Positions 43,035-51,735 of a stretch of 64,000 nucleotides of DNA are shown piece after piece; position 1 is the first letter of the stretch, and each line of letters opens with the position of its first letter. The notes below the pieces were generated by a model, which was not told the origin of the DNA, did no database searches, and saw only the letters and a program-made list of their open reading frames with translations. This DNA is from Mycobacterium paraense (GTDB taxonomy: Bacteria; Actinomycetota; Actinomycetes; Mycobacteriales; Mycobacteriaceae). Location: NCBI RefSeq assembly GCF_002101815.1, contig NZ_LQPM01000023.1, positions 186,001 to 250,000 on the forward strand, given 5' to 3'. The translations under genes and the position numbers were made by a program.

Positions 43035-43808
43035 TTGGAGCTATTACTGCTGACCTCGGAATTGCACCCCGACCCGGTGCTGCCGTCGTTGTCGCTGCTT
43101 CCTCACACCGTCCGGACGGCGCCGCCAGAACCATCCTCGTTGCTGGAGGCCGGCACCGCGGACGCCGTGCTGGTCGACGCGCGCACCGACCTGTCGTCCG
43201 CGCGCGGCCTGTGCCGGCTGTTGAGCACGGCGGGCCGGTCGGTCCCCGTGTTGGCCGTGGTGAGCGAAGGCGGGCTGGTGGCCGTTAGCGCCGACTGGGG
43301 ACTGGACGAGATCCTGCTGCCCAGCACCGGGCCCGCCGAGATCGACGCCCGGTTGCGGCTGGTGGTCGGCCGCCGCGGCGGGCTGGCCGACCAGGAAAGC
43401 GCGGGCAAGGTCAGCCTCGGCGAGCTGGTGATCGACGAGGGCACCTACACCGCCCGGCTGCGCGGCCGCCCGCTCGACCTCACCTACAAGGAGTTCGAGT
43501 TGCTGAAGTACCTGGCCCAGCACGCCGGCCGGGTGTTCACCCGCGCGCAGCTGCTGCACGAGGTGTGGGGCTACGACTTCTTCGGCGGCACCCGCACGGT
43601 CGATGTGCACGTGCGGCGACTGCGCGCCAAGCTCGGCCCCGAATACGAGGCGTTGATCGGCACGGTGCGCAACGTCGGGTACAAGGCCGTCCGGCCGGCG
43701 CGCGGCCGACCGCCGATCGCGGACCCCGACGAGGCCGAAGCCGATGACGCCGAGTCCGATGCGGAGGATCTGCAACAGCCGCTGGGCGACCCGTTGCGCA
43801 GTCAGTGA
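43035..43808 (+). CDS. glnR: OmpR-type nitrogen response regulator GlnR
   Basis: A 257-aa regulator with a degenerate receiver domain (DAVLVDARTDL with Asp48) and a C-terminal winged helix (LDLTYKEFELLKYLAQHAG, GGTRTVDVHVRRLRAKLG). No kinase gene is adjacent, as is normal for orphan GlnR, the activator of ammonium and nitrate genes. TTG start at 43035 follows GGAGGGG. The tail is acidic. It overlaps mshD by four bases. It is the homologue of Rv0818. Confidence 0.93.
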   Translation: MELLLLTSELHPDPVLPSLSLLPHTVRTAPPEPSSLLEAGTADAVLVDARTDLSSARGLCRLLSTAGRSVPVLAVVSEGGLVAVSADWGLDEILLPSTGPAEIDARLRLVVGRRGGLADQESAGKVSLGELVIDEGTYTARLRGRPLDLTYKEFELLKYLAQHAGRVFTRAQLLHEVWGYDFFGGTRTVDVHVRRLRAKLGPEYEALIGTVRNVGYKAVRPARGRPPIADPDEAEADDAESDAEDLQQPLGDPLRSQ

Positions 43809-44728
43809 CCTCGCCCGACTGGCGTTCCGCACTCACTGACTCCGAGCAGCAGAGCGTGCGTGAACTCGTCTCGGCCGCAACGGAATTCGACGGGGTAGCG
43901 CCCGTCGGGGAGCAGGTGTTGCGCGAACTGGGCCACGACCGCACCGCACACCTGCTGATCACCGGCGCCGAGCCGGGCGCGATCGCGGGCTACCTGAATC
44001 TCAGCCCGCCCCGCGACGGAGACGCGGGAATGGCGGAGCTCGTGGTGCACCCCCAGGCCCGCCGGCGCGGTGTCGGCACCGCCATGGTGCGCGCAGCGGT
44101 GGCGAAAACCGCTGGGCGCAACCGCTTTTGGGCGCACGGCACCCTCGAGCCGGCCCGGGCGACCGCGGCCGCGCTCGGGCTGATCGCGGTGCGCGAACTC
44201 GTCCAGATGCGACGCTCGCTGCGCGACGTCCCGGACTCCGTGCCGCCGGTTCCCGGGGTGGAAATTCGCACCTACCGGGGGACGGCCGACGACGCCGAGT
44301 TGCTGCGCGTCAACAACGCCGCGTTCGCCCGACACCCCGAACAGGGCGGGTGGACCGAGGCCGATCTGGCGGAGCGGCGCGCCGAACCCTGGTTCGACCC
44401 GGAGGGCTTGTTTATGGCGTTCGGCGCGCCCGACAGCGATCAGGCGGGCAGGCTGCTGGGCTTCCACTGGACCAAGGTGCACCTCGACCGGCCGGGCTTG
44501 GGCGAGGTTTACGTCGTCGGCGTCGATCCGGCGGCGCAGGGCCGGCGTCTCGGGCACACGTTGACAGCCATCGGGATTCAATCGCTGGCGCGCCGGCTGG
44601 CCGGTGCGGCCGAACCCACCGTGATGCTGTACGTCGAGTCCGACAACGCGGCCGCGGTGCGAACCTACGAGCGCCTCGGCTTTCGCACCTACAGCGTCGA
44701 CACCGCGTACGCGGTGGCCGGCGCCTGA
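43805..44728 (+). CDS. mshD: mycothiol synthase MshD
   Basis: A 307-aa tandem-GNAT acetyltransferase that acetylates Cys-GlcN-Ins, the last step of mycothiol synthesis. The N-terminal acetyl-CoA loop is HPQARRRGVGTAMV; the C-terminal one is DPAAQGRRLGHTLT, with VMLYVESDNAAAVRTYERLGF. GTG at 43805 overlaps the glnR stop (GTGA). It is the homologue of Rv0819. Confidence 0.96.
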   Translation: MTSPDWRSALTDSEQQSVRELVSAATEFDGVAPVGEQVLRELGHDRTAHLLITGAEPGAIAGYLNLSPPRDGDAGMAELVVHPQARRRGVGTAMVRAAVAKTAGRNRFWAHGTLEPARATAAALGLIAVRELVQMRRSLRDVPDSVPPVPGVEIRTYRGTADDAELLRVNNAAFARHPEQGGWTEADLAERRAEPWFDPEGLFMAFGAPDSDQAGRLLGFHWTKVHLDRPGLGEVYVVGVDPAAQGRRLGHTLTAIGIQSLARRLAGAAEPTVMLYVESDNAAAVRTYERLGFRTYSVDTAYAVAGA

Positions 44729-44741
44729 CCGCACGCCGATC

Positions 44742-44763
44742 GTTCACCCGGCATTCATCTCCA
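44742..44763 (+). promoter_or_regulatory. PHO-box-like direct repeat upstream of pstS
   Basis: GTTCACCCGGC (44742-44752) is followed directly by ATTCATCTCCA (44753-44763), two 11-base direct units with core GTTCACC/ATTCATC. The first fits the actinobacterial PHO-box unit bound by PhoP/RegX3-type regulators. It lies 115-136 bases upstream of pstS. Confidence 0.6.
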
Positions 44764-44877
44764 CCGACTTCTCTGGACGGCGCCGGCGCATACTTTTGCG
44801 GTCAGTTGGCTACCTCCCTTGGGGACGGCCGGCGGTGCCTGCATGCGTCGGGGGGAGCGCGTCAGGAAGCGAGATCG

Positions 44878-46002
44878 GTGAGGCTCGACAGGGAGGGCAG
44901 GTCGCTGGCGGCCGCCGCGCTGGCGCTGGCGATCTGCGGTGCGACACTGACCGGCTGCGGCAGCGACGACAACCGCCGCGGCGCATCGACGGCCGCGATC
45001 TCCGGGTTGGCCGGCTCGGAGGGCTGCGCCGGAAAGAGCGGCCTGACGGCGGAGGGCTCGACCGCCCAGCAGAACGCGATGTCGTTGTTCAACCAGGTGT
45101 GGGGGCAGACCTGCCCCGGCAAGGCGGTGGCGTACAACCCGACCGGGTCGGGCGCCGGGCGCGAGCAGTTCATCGCGGGCCACGTCGACTTCGCGGGGTC
45201 CGACTCGCCGCTGGTGGCCGACCAGATCGGCCCGGCCGCCAAACGCTGCGACGGAAACCCCGCGTGGGACCTGCCCCTGGTCTTCGGGCCGGTCGCGCTG
45301 GTGTACAACCTGCCGGGCGTACCGCGGCTCGTCCTCAGCAGTGACGCCCTCGCCAAGCTCCTCAGCGGCAGGATCACCGCGTGGAACGACCCGATACTGG
45401 CGGCGCTCAATCCCGGCGTGGCGCTGCCCGACACCAAGATCGTCCCGATCTACCGGGCCGACTCGTCGGGAACGACCGACAACGTCCAGAAGTATTTGAC
45501 GGCCGCCGCGCCGCAGAGCTGGACCCGGGGGGTGGGCACCGAGTTCCAGGGCGGCGTCGGGGAGGGGGCCACGAAGTCGGCGGGCGTCATCCAGGCCGTG
45601 CGGGTGACCGCCGGTGCGATCGGCTACGTCGAGAAGGGGTTTGCCGACCAAGCCGGTGTGCCCTACGCCCTGATCGACACGGGCAACGGCGTGGTTCCGC
45701 TGACCAACGACACCGCCGCCAAGGCGATCCAGGCGGCCAGCTTCGTCGCCGACGGCAACGACCTGGTACTCGACCTGGACCCGATGTACACCACCGCGCG
45801 CGCCGACGCCTACCCGCTGGTGCTGGCCAGTTACGAGATCGTGTGCTCGAACGGCTACGACGCGGACACTTCGGCGGCGATCAAGTCCTTCCTGAGCGCG
45901 GCCGCGACCAAGGGGCAGGCCGGTCTTACGTCCGCCGGTTATGTGCCGTTGCCCGATAAAGTCAAGGAGCGATTGGTTACCGCGATCAGCGCGATCCGGT
46001 AA
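44878..46002 (+). CDS. pstS: phosphate-binding lipoprotein PstS
   Basis: A 374-aa lipoprotein. The signal ends in the lipobox ATLTGC. The phosphate-binding segments are LTAEGSTAQQNAM, YNPTGSGAGREQFI, FAGSDSPL and YRADSSGTTDNVQKYL. It binds phosphate outside the membrane for PstCAB. GTG at 44878 starts the signal peptide; the longer open frame overlaps mshD and was rejected. It heads pstSCAB. Confidence 0.96.
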   Translation: MRLDREGRSLAAAALALAICGATLTGCGSDDNRRGASTAAISGLAGSEGCAGKSGLTAEGSTAQQNAMSLFNQVWGQTCPGKAVAYNPTGSGAGREQFIAGHVDFAGSDSPLVADQIGPAAKRCDGNPAWDLPLVFGPVALVYNLPGVPRLVLSSDALAKLLSGRITAWNDPILAALNPGVALPDTKIVPIYRADSSGTTDNVQKYLTAAAPQSWTRGVGTEFQGGVGEGATKSAGVIQAVRVTAGAIGYVEKGFADQAGVPYALIDTGNGVVPLTNDTAAKAIQAASFVADGNDLVLDLDPMYTTARADAYPLVLASYEIVCSNGYDADTSAAIKSFLSAAATKGQAGLTSAGYVPLPDKVKERLVTAISAIR

Positions 46003-46046
46003 CCGGCGGGCGCAAGGAGCGACAGCAGGACTGTGACGGGATCACA

Positions 46047-47084
46047 GTGATAACGCCAGACCCATCCGCTGCGGGTTCGGGTGCGGTCGTCGCTGCGCCC
46101 TTCCCCGAGTCTCCGGTGGTGCCGATCAGCCCGTGGGGGCGTTCCCGGCCGCGCCTGGGGGACAGGGTTTTTCGTCGGCTGGCGCAGGGTTCCGGGGTCC
46201 TGATCGTGGTCCTGATCGCCGCGATCGGCGTGTTTTTGTTGCTGCGCGCGATCCCGGCCCTGCAGCGCAACCGGGAGAACTTTTTCACCTACGACGGCAA
46301 CTGGGTCACCACCGACACCTCGGCCATGCACTTCGGAATCTTCGAGCTGCTCGAGGTGACCGTGTTCGTGTCGGTGTTCGCGTTGATCCTGGCCATGCCG
46401 ATCGCTTTGGGCGTGGCCCTGTTCATCACGCACTACGCGCCGCGCCGGCTCGCCGCGCCGCTGGCCTACGCGGTCGATCTGCTGGCCGCGGTCCCCTCGA
46501 TCGTGTACGGCGTGTGGGGCCTCTACGTGCTGGCGCCGCAGCTGCGGCCCGTCGCCACCTGGCTGAACCACACCCTCGGCTGGTGGTTCCTGTTCGCCAC
46601 CGGCAACGCGTCGGTCGCGGGTGGCGGCACGGTCTTCACCGGCGGGATCGTGTTGGCGGTGATGATCCTGCCGATCATCACCGCGGTCACCCGCGAGGTG
46701 TTCATGCAAACCCCGAACGACGAGATCGAGGCGGCGCTGGCCCTCGGCGCCACGCGCTGGGAAGTGATCAAGACGACCGTGCTGCCGTTCGGGCGATCCG
46801 GCTACGTCAGCGGCGCGATGCTGGGCCTGGGCCGTGCCCTGGGCGAGACGGTCGCGCTGCTGATCATCCTGCGGGGCACCCAGGCCGCGTTCGGCTGGTC
46901 GCTGTTCGACGGCGGCTCGACGTTCGCCACCAAGATCGCGGCCACCGCCTCGGAGTTCAACGACCGATACAAGGCCGGTGCCTACATCGCCGCCGGACTG
47001 GTGCTGTTCCTGCTCACCTTCCTCGTCGACGCCCTGGCCCGCGGCGCCGTTGCGGGCGCCCACAACAGGCGGTCCGGCCGATGA
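46047..47084 (+). CDS. pstC: phosphate ABC permease PstC
   Basis: A 345-aa permease with about six helices. The permease loop is EIEAALALGATRWEVIKTTVLPFGRSGYVSG and LGRALGETVALLIIL is typical of PstC. A polar 40-residue start precedes the first helix. GTG at 46047; a GTG at 46033 is closed by a stop. The stop overlaps pstA (ATGA). Confidence 0.95.
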   Translation: MITPDPSAAGSGAVVAAPFPESPVVPISPWGRSRPRLGDRVFRRLAQGSGVLIVVLIAAIGVFLLLRAIPALQRNRENFFTYDGNWVTTDTSAMHFGIFELLEVTVFVSVFALILAMPIALGVALFITHYAPRRLAAPLAYAVDLLAAVPSIVYGVWGLYVLAPQLRPVATWLNHTLGWWFLFATGNASVAGGGTVFTGGIVLAVMILPIITAVTREVFMQTPNDEIEAALALGATRWEVIKTTVLPFGRSGYVSGAMLGLGRALGETVALLIILRGTQAAFGWSLFDGGSTFATKIAATASEFNDRYKAGAYIAAGLVLFLLTFLVDALARGAVAGAHNRRSGR

Positions 47085-47995
47085 CCTCGATGCTGGACCG
47101 GCCCCTCAAGCCGCGGGCCTTCCCGGGGGTCGGCCGCCGCCGCCGGGCGGCCAACGCCGCGGCGACCGTGCTGATGACGCTGTCGATGGTGATCGCGCTG
47201 ACACCGTTGGTGTTGGTTCTCGCCTCCGTGATTGCCAAGGGGTTCAAGGCGATTGCCTCCACCGCGTGGTGGACGCATTCGCAGGCGGGCATGACGGCGT
47301 TCGTCGCCGGCGGCGGCGCCTACCACGCGACGGTCGGCACGCTGCTGCAAGGGCTGGTATGCGCGGTGATCTCGGTCCCGATCGGAATGCTGGTGGCGAT
47401 CTACCTGGTCGAGTACGGCGGCGGCACCGCCCTGGGCAGGCTGGCCACGTTCATGGTGGACATCCTCTCCGGCGTGCCCTCGATCGTGGCGGCGTTGTTC
47501 ATCTACGCGCTGTGGGTGGCGACGCTGGGGCTGCCCCGTTCCGGGTTCGCGGTGTCCCTAGCGCTCGTTTTGCTGATGATTCCCGTGATCGTGCGGGCCA
47601 CCGAGGAGATGCTGCGGATCGTTCCGATTGACCTGCGTGAGGCCAGCTACGCGCTGGGGATCCCGAAGTGGAAGACGATCGCCAGGGTCGTCGTGCCGAC
47701 GGGGTTGTCGGGCATCATCACCGGGATCCTGCTGGCGGTGGCTAGAGTGATGGGTGAGACGGCGCCGCTGCTGATCCTGATCGGTTATTCACAGTCGATG
47801 AACTTCAACGTTTTCCACGGGTTCATGGGGTCGCTGCCCGGGATGATGTATAACCAGACATCGGCGGGCGCAGGCATCAACCCGGCGCCGACGGATCGGT
47901 TGTGGGGTGCGGCGTTAACCCTCATCCTGGTGATCGCGATCATCAATGTCGGGGCCAGGGTGATCGCGAGAAAGTTTGCCCCCAAGAAGGCGTAG
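47081..47995 (+). CDS. pstA: phosphate ABC permease PstA
   Basis: A 304-aa permease. The loop is DLREASYALGIPKWKTIARVVVPTGLSGIITG, then ARVMGETAPLLILIG; MYNQTSAG is typical of PstA. It pairs with PstC to form the channel. It overlaps pstC by four bases and is followed by pstB after 12 bases. Confidence 0.95.
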   Translation: MTSMLDRPLKPRAFPGVGRRRRAANAAATVLMTLSMVIALTPLVLVLASVIAKGFKAIASTAWWTHSQAGMTAFVAGGGAYHATVGTLLQGLVCAVISVPIGMLVAIYLVEYGGGTALGRLATFMVDILSGVPSIVAALFIYALWVATLGLPRSGFAVSLALVLLMIPVIVRATEEMLRIVPIDLREASYALGIPKWKTIARVVVPTGLSGIITGILLAVARVMGETAPLLILIGYSQSMNFNVFHGFMGSLPGMMYNQTSAGAGINPAPTDRLWGAALTLILVIAIINVGARVIARKFAPKKA

Positions 47996-48007
47996 GCAGG
48001 AGCAGTA

Positions 48008-48784
48008 GTGGCCAAGCGGTTGGACCTCAAAGCCGTCAACATCTATTACGGGTCGTTCAAGGCGGTCGCGGATGTGACGTTGTCGGTGCTGCCCCGCAGC
48101 GTGACCGCGTTCATCGGTCCATCGGGCTGCGGCAAGACCACCGTGCTGCGCACGCTGAACCGGATGCACGAGGTCATTCCGGGCGCCCGGGTCGAGGGCA
48201 GCGTGCTCCTCGACGACCAGGACATCTACGGCGCCGGCATCGACCCGGTCGGGGTGCGCCGCGCCATCGGGATGGTCTTCCAGCGGCCGAACCCGTTCCC
48301 CGCCATGTCAATTCGCGACAACGTCGTCGCCGGCTTGAAGCTGCAGGGGGTGCGCAATCGCAAGCTGCTCGACGAGACGGCCGAATACTCGCTGCGCGGC
48401 GCCAACCTGTGGGACGAGGTCAAGGATCGGCTGGACAAGCCGGGCGGCGGCCTGTCGGGCGGCCAGCAGCAGCGCCTGTGCATCGCGCGGGCCATCGCGG
48501 TGCAACCCGACGTGTTGCTGATGGACGAGCCCTGCTCCGCCCTGGACCCCATTTCGACGATGGCCATCGAGGAACTGATCAGTGAGCTGAAGCAGGACTA
48601 CACGATCGTCATCGTCACCCACAACATGCAGCAGGCCGCCCGCGTCAGTGACCTGACGGCGTTTTTCAACCTGGAGGCCGTCGGAAAGCCCGGCCGGCTG
48701 GTCGAAATCGACGACACCGAAAAGATTTTCTCCAACCCGACCCAGAAGGCGACCGAAGACTACATCTCCGGCCGCTTCGGCTAG
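48008..48784 (+). CDS. phoT: phosphate ABC ATPase PstB (PhoT)
   Basis: A 258-aa ATPase. Walker A is GPSGCGKTT, the Q-loop is MVFQRPNPFP, the signature is LSGGQQQR, Walker B is VLLMDEP and the switch His is in VTHNMQQA. GTG at 48008. It is the same length as PhoT (Rv0820). Its stop overlaps that of the convergent phoU. Confidence 0.97.
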   Translation: MAKRLDLKAVNIYYGSFKAVADVTLSVLPRSVTAFIGPSGCGKTTVLRTLNRMHEVIPGARVEGSVLLDDQDIYGAGIDPVGVRRAIGMVFQRPNPFPAMSIRDNVVAGLKLQGVRNRKLLDETAEYSLRGANLWDEVKDRLDKPGGGLSGGQQQRLCIARAIAVQPDVLLMDEPCSALDPISTMAIEELISELKQDYTIVIVTHNMQQAARVSDLTAFFNLEAVGKPGRLVEIDDTEKIFSNPTQKATEDYISGRFG

Positions 48785-49449
48785 CTCGTCAGGGGTTTCG
48801 CGTCGTCCTCGGGCAGCCTGCCCGTCGCCTGGAAAATGACGCGCCGCGCCACCTCCACCGCGTGGTCGGCGAAGCGCTCGTAGAAGCGGCCCAGCAACGT
48901 CACGTCGACGGCCGCCGCCACGCCGTGCTTCCATTCGCGGTCCATCAAGACCGAGAACAAGTGGCGGTGTAGGTCGTCCATCGCGTCGTCTTCTTCGCGG
49001 ATCCGCGCGGCCTTTTCCGGGTCGCGGGACAACACCACCTCTTGGGCGCTGTTGCCCAGTTCGACTGCGACCCTGCCCATTTCGGCAAAATACCCGTTGA
49101 CTTCTTCGGGCAGCGCGTGCTGCGGGTGGCGGCGACGGGCGATCTTGGCGACGTGCAGGGCCAGCGCCCCCATGCGGTCGATGTCCGCCACCATCTGGAT
49201 GGCGCTGACGATGGACCGGAGGTCACCGGCGACCGGCGCCTGAAGGGCCAGCAATACGAAGGCGCTTTCCTCGGCTTGCGCGCTGAGCGCCGCGATCTTT
49301 TCGTGGTCGGAAATCACTTGTTCGGCCAGCACCAGATCGGCCTGGAGCAGGGCTTGGGTGGCCCGCTCCATGGCGATCCCCGCCAGCCCGCACATGTCAC
49401 CGAGGCGCCCGGATAACTCCGAAAGCTGCTCGTGGTAGGCGGTCCGCAT
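48781..49449 (-). CDS. phoY2: phosphate-signalling protein PhoU (PhoY2)
   Basis: A 222-aa protein with two three-helix PhoU bundles. The acidic metal motifs are IVSAIQMVADIDRMGALALHVAKIA in repeat 1 and LLGRFYERFADHAVEVARRVIF in repeat 2. PhoU restrains the SenX3-RegX3 system when phosphate is ample and affects persistence in mycobacteria. It is convergent with phoT. It is the homologue of Rv0821c. Confidence 0.95.
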   Translation of the reverse strand: MRTAYHEQLSELSGRLGDMCGLAGIAMERATQALLQADLVLAEQVISDHEKIAALSAQAEESAFVLLALQAPVAGDLRSIVSAIQMVADIDRMGALALHVAKIARRRHPQHALPEEVNGYFAEMGRVAVELGNSAQEVVLSRDPEKAARIREEDDAMDDLHRHLFSVLMDREWKHGVAAAVDVTLLGRFYERFADHAVEVARRVIFQATGRLPEDDAKPLTS

Positions 49450-49507
49450 GCCGCCAAGCCTACGTTCTCGACACAGGAAATGGGCGGTGCCGTACCGCCA
49501 AAATTCT

Positions 49508-51568
49508 TTACTCGCAGCTGGTGTCGGCCGCGTTGGTCACCGTCAGGTCGTCGGGCAGCTGGGCCGGCGCGTTGCCGGACCCGCGTTCGATTTGCATGCT
49601 GACCGACGAGCCGGTGGGCGCGGGCGTCGCAACCGTGTTGAAGTCCGGGCCCAGCACCACCTGAATGACCTGCCCGTAGCCCGAGACCCGCTGGACCTTC
49701 GCGTTGGCGAACGACGAAGCCACCGTGGCGGCGGCCTGCTCGTTGCCGGGCGAGAACAACACCGTCGTCGTGTTCACCGAACTCGGGTAGTCGTCGGGCG
49801 TCATCACGTTGAAGCCGTTGTTCTTCAGCTGCTTGGTCGCGGTGGCCGCCAGCCCGCTCTGGGCGGTCGCGTTGGAAACCCGCACCGTGACGTCCTGCGG
49901 CGACGTGGTCGTCACCTGCTGGTGCTGAGCCTCGGGGGTCGCGGTGGGGGTCGGCGTCTTCTTGGTGGTGGGCGCCTTGGTGGCTCCCGACGTCGGCGAA
50001 CTGCCGCCCAACGGCTTGGCGTTCTGGTCGTTTTCCTCGGGCAGCGGATCGTCGTTGATGATGGCGTCGAAGAGCGCCCGCATGTCGGCCATCCGCGGCG
50101 GCTCATCGCCGTTCTGGTCCGTGACGCCGGTCGGCACGGTGACGAACGTCATGTGCCCGGCCGCCATGCCCTGCAACGACTGTCCCAGCTGCACCAGGTC
50201 TTTGGTCTTGACGTTGTCGACGGAGGTGAGGCTGATGAACATGTTCACCACGTTGTTGAGCTTGTTGAGGTCGAGCAGCGTGTCCTCGGAAATCAGCGAC
50301 CGCAACAGCGACGACAAGAACAACTGCTGGCGTTTGATGCGGCCGTAGTCACCGTTGGTCTCGGTCGTCACCTGCCGGGCCCGCACATAGTTCAGCGCGG
50401 TCGGGCCGTCGAGGACTTGGCGTCCCGCGTGGTCGAGGACCGTGCCGAGTTCGTAGTCGTGCAGCGGCGTGCGGCTGCACACTTCGACGCCGCCGAGGGC
50501 GTCGACCATCTTGGCGAACCCGGCGAAGTCGACGGCGATGAAACGGTTGATGTTCAGGCCGGACAGCTTCTGGATCTCCTTGACCAGACACTTGGGGCCG
50601 CCGAACGCGTAAGCCGAGTTCAGCTTGGTCTCGGTGTAGACCATCTTGGGGCCCCAGGTCCCCTTCTTCTCGTCGTAGATGGGCCCGTACTTGCCGGTGT
50701 TGGGGTTGTAGGCCTCGCACTGGATCGGGGTGATCGCCAGGTCGCGCGGGAACGAGACCGCGACCACCCGCTTACGGTTCGCCGGGATGTTGACCAGCAT
50801 GACGGTGTCGGACCGCGCGCCATCGGCGTCGTCGGTGGTGCCGGCGCCCATGTCGGCGTTTTCCCCGGATCGCGAGTCGATCCCGACGATCAAGAAGTCC
50901 TCGTCGCCGTACTGGCCGCCGGGGTCCCGGATGTCGCTCGAGTTCGGATCGAGCGCGCTGATGATGTTGAGGCGGTTGTTCTTCGACGCGCTCCATTGCC
51001 ACGCGCCACCGGTCAGCGCCAGCGCCACCACGGCGGAGAAGGCCGCCGCCGAGCGCGCGGCGAGCAGTATCGGCCGCCGGCGGGACTTCGGCTTCGCCTC
51101 GCGGCCCTCGGGCGCCTCGTCCGCCTCGGAGGCGGCCGCCGGTCCGTCGAGCTCGTCGTCGTTGGGGTAATTGGCGGCCTCGAGGTCGGGTAGCTCGGCG
51201 GCCGGGTCGAGCGAATACGCCGGGGTCTCGATCACCTGCGTGTCCTGCAGCTCCACGGGCAGACCCGGCTCGGCCTCATAAGGGTCAGGTTCGGGGTCGG
51301 GGGCCGCGCGACGGTGGCTGGGCCGAGCGGCGTTCGGGGCCCCGACCTTGGCGATCAGATCGGCGACCGTGAGGCCGCCGTCGGCGTGGCAGCCGGCCTT
51401 ATCCTCCGGCTCGTCGGCCGCGGGCTCGGTCAGGTCGGGCTCGGCCTGCCATCGGTGAATGCCGTGATCGGCGGGCGGCACGGCGAACCGTTCCCACGGG
51501 GCGGAGCCCAGCCTTGGTTGCGGGGTGCGCCGATGGTCAAGAGTGGCGTCAGTGCCGCCATCACTCAT
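49508..51568 (-). CDS. LytR-CpsA-Psr (LCP) family cell-wall ligase
   Basis: A 686-aa protein. A long acidic cytoplasmic region (1-160) precedes one membrane helix (167-190). The LCP domain (about 220-440) carries SDTVMLVNIPANRKRVVAVSFPRDL, NINRFIAVDFAGFAKMVDALGG, LNYVRARQ and DYGRIKRQQ, the residues that bind polyprenyl phosphate. A Thr/Pro linker leads to a C-terminal LytR_C domain. LCP enzymes attach arabinogalactan to peptidoglycan. It is the homologue of Rv0822c, larger than Lcp1. Confidence 0.94.
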   Translation of the reverse strand: MSDGGTDATLDHRRTPQPRLGSAPWERFAVPPADHGIHRWQAEPDLTEPAADEPEDKAGCHADGGLTVADLIAKVGAPNAARPSHRRAAPDPEPDPYEAEPGLPVELQDTQVIETPAYSLDPAAELPDLEAANYPNDDELDGPAAASEADEAPEGREAKPKSRRRPILLAARSAAAFSAVVALALTGGAWQWSASKNNRLNIISALDPNSSDIRDPGGQYGDEDFLIVGIDSRSGENADMGAGTTDDADGARSDTVMLVNIPANRKRVVAVSFPRDLAITPIQCEAYNPNTGKYGPIYDEKKGTWGPKMVYTETKLNSAYAFGGPKCLVKEIQKLSGLNINRFIAVDFAGFAKMVDALGGVEVCSRTPLHDYELGTVLDHAGRQVLDGPTALNYVRARQVTTETNGDYGRIKRQQLFLSSLLRSLISEDTLLDLNKLNNVVNMFISLTSVDNVKTKDLVQLGQSLQGMAAGHMTFVTVPTGVTDQNGDEPPRMADMRALFDAIINDDPLPEENDQNAKPLGGSSPTSGATKAPTTKKTPTPTATPEAQHQQVTTTSPQDVTVRVSNATAQSGLAATATKQLKNNGFNVMTPDDYPSSVNTTTVLFSPGNEQAAATVASSFANAKVQRVSGYGQVIQVVLGPDFNTVATPAPTGSSVSMQIERGSGNAPAQLPDDLTVTNAADTSCE

Positions 51569-51719
51569 GTCCTATCGGCCTCCGAAGCTCTCGTGCGACG
51601 GTAAGGGAGCCCGTGCGCAAATCCCTGCGCGCTCCTGCAGCGGCACCAGACCGACCCCCACGGAAGCGCAATGCGGCAAGGTCCACATCGTACTGAGTTC
51701 TGGGTCGCGATGCGATTTC

Positions 51720-51735
51720 GAGCGTGTTAACGCTC
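51720..51735. terminator. small hairpin at the dus stop
   Basis: GAGCGT-GTTA-ACGCTC is a perfect 6-base stem with a 4-base loop overlapping the dus stop codon. It may end the desA1-dus transcript. There is no U-tract. Confidence 0.35.

Noticed and set aside
44128..44877. Open frame extending pstS upstream into mshD
   Set aside because: The signal peptide and lipobox begin just after 44878, and the upstream part is out-of-frame mshD.
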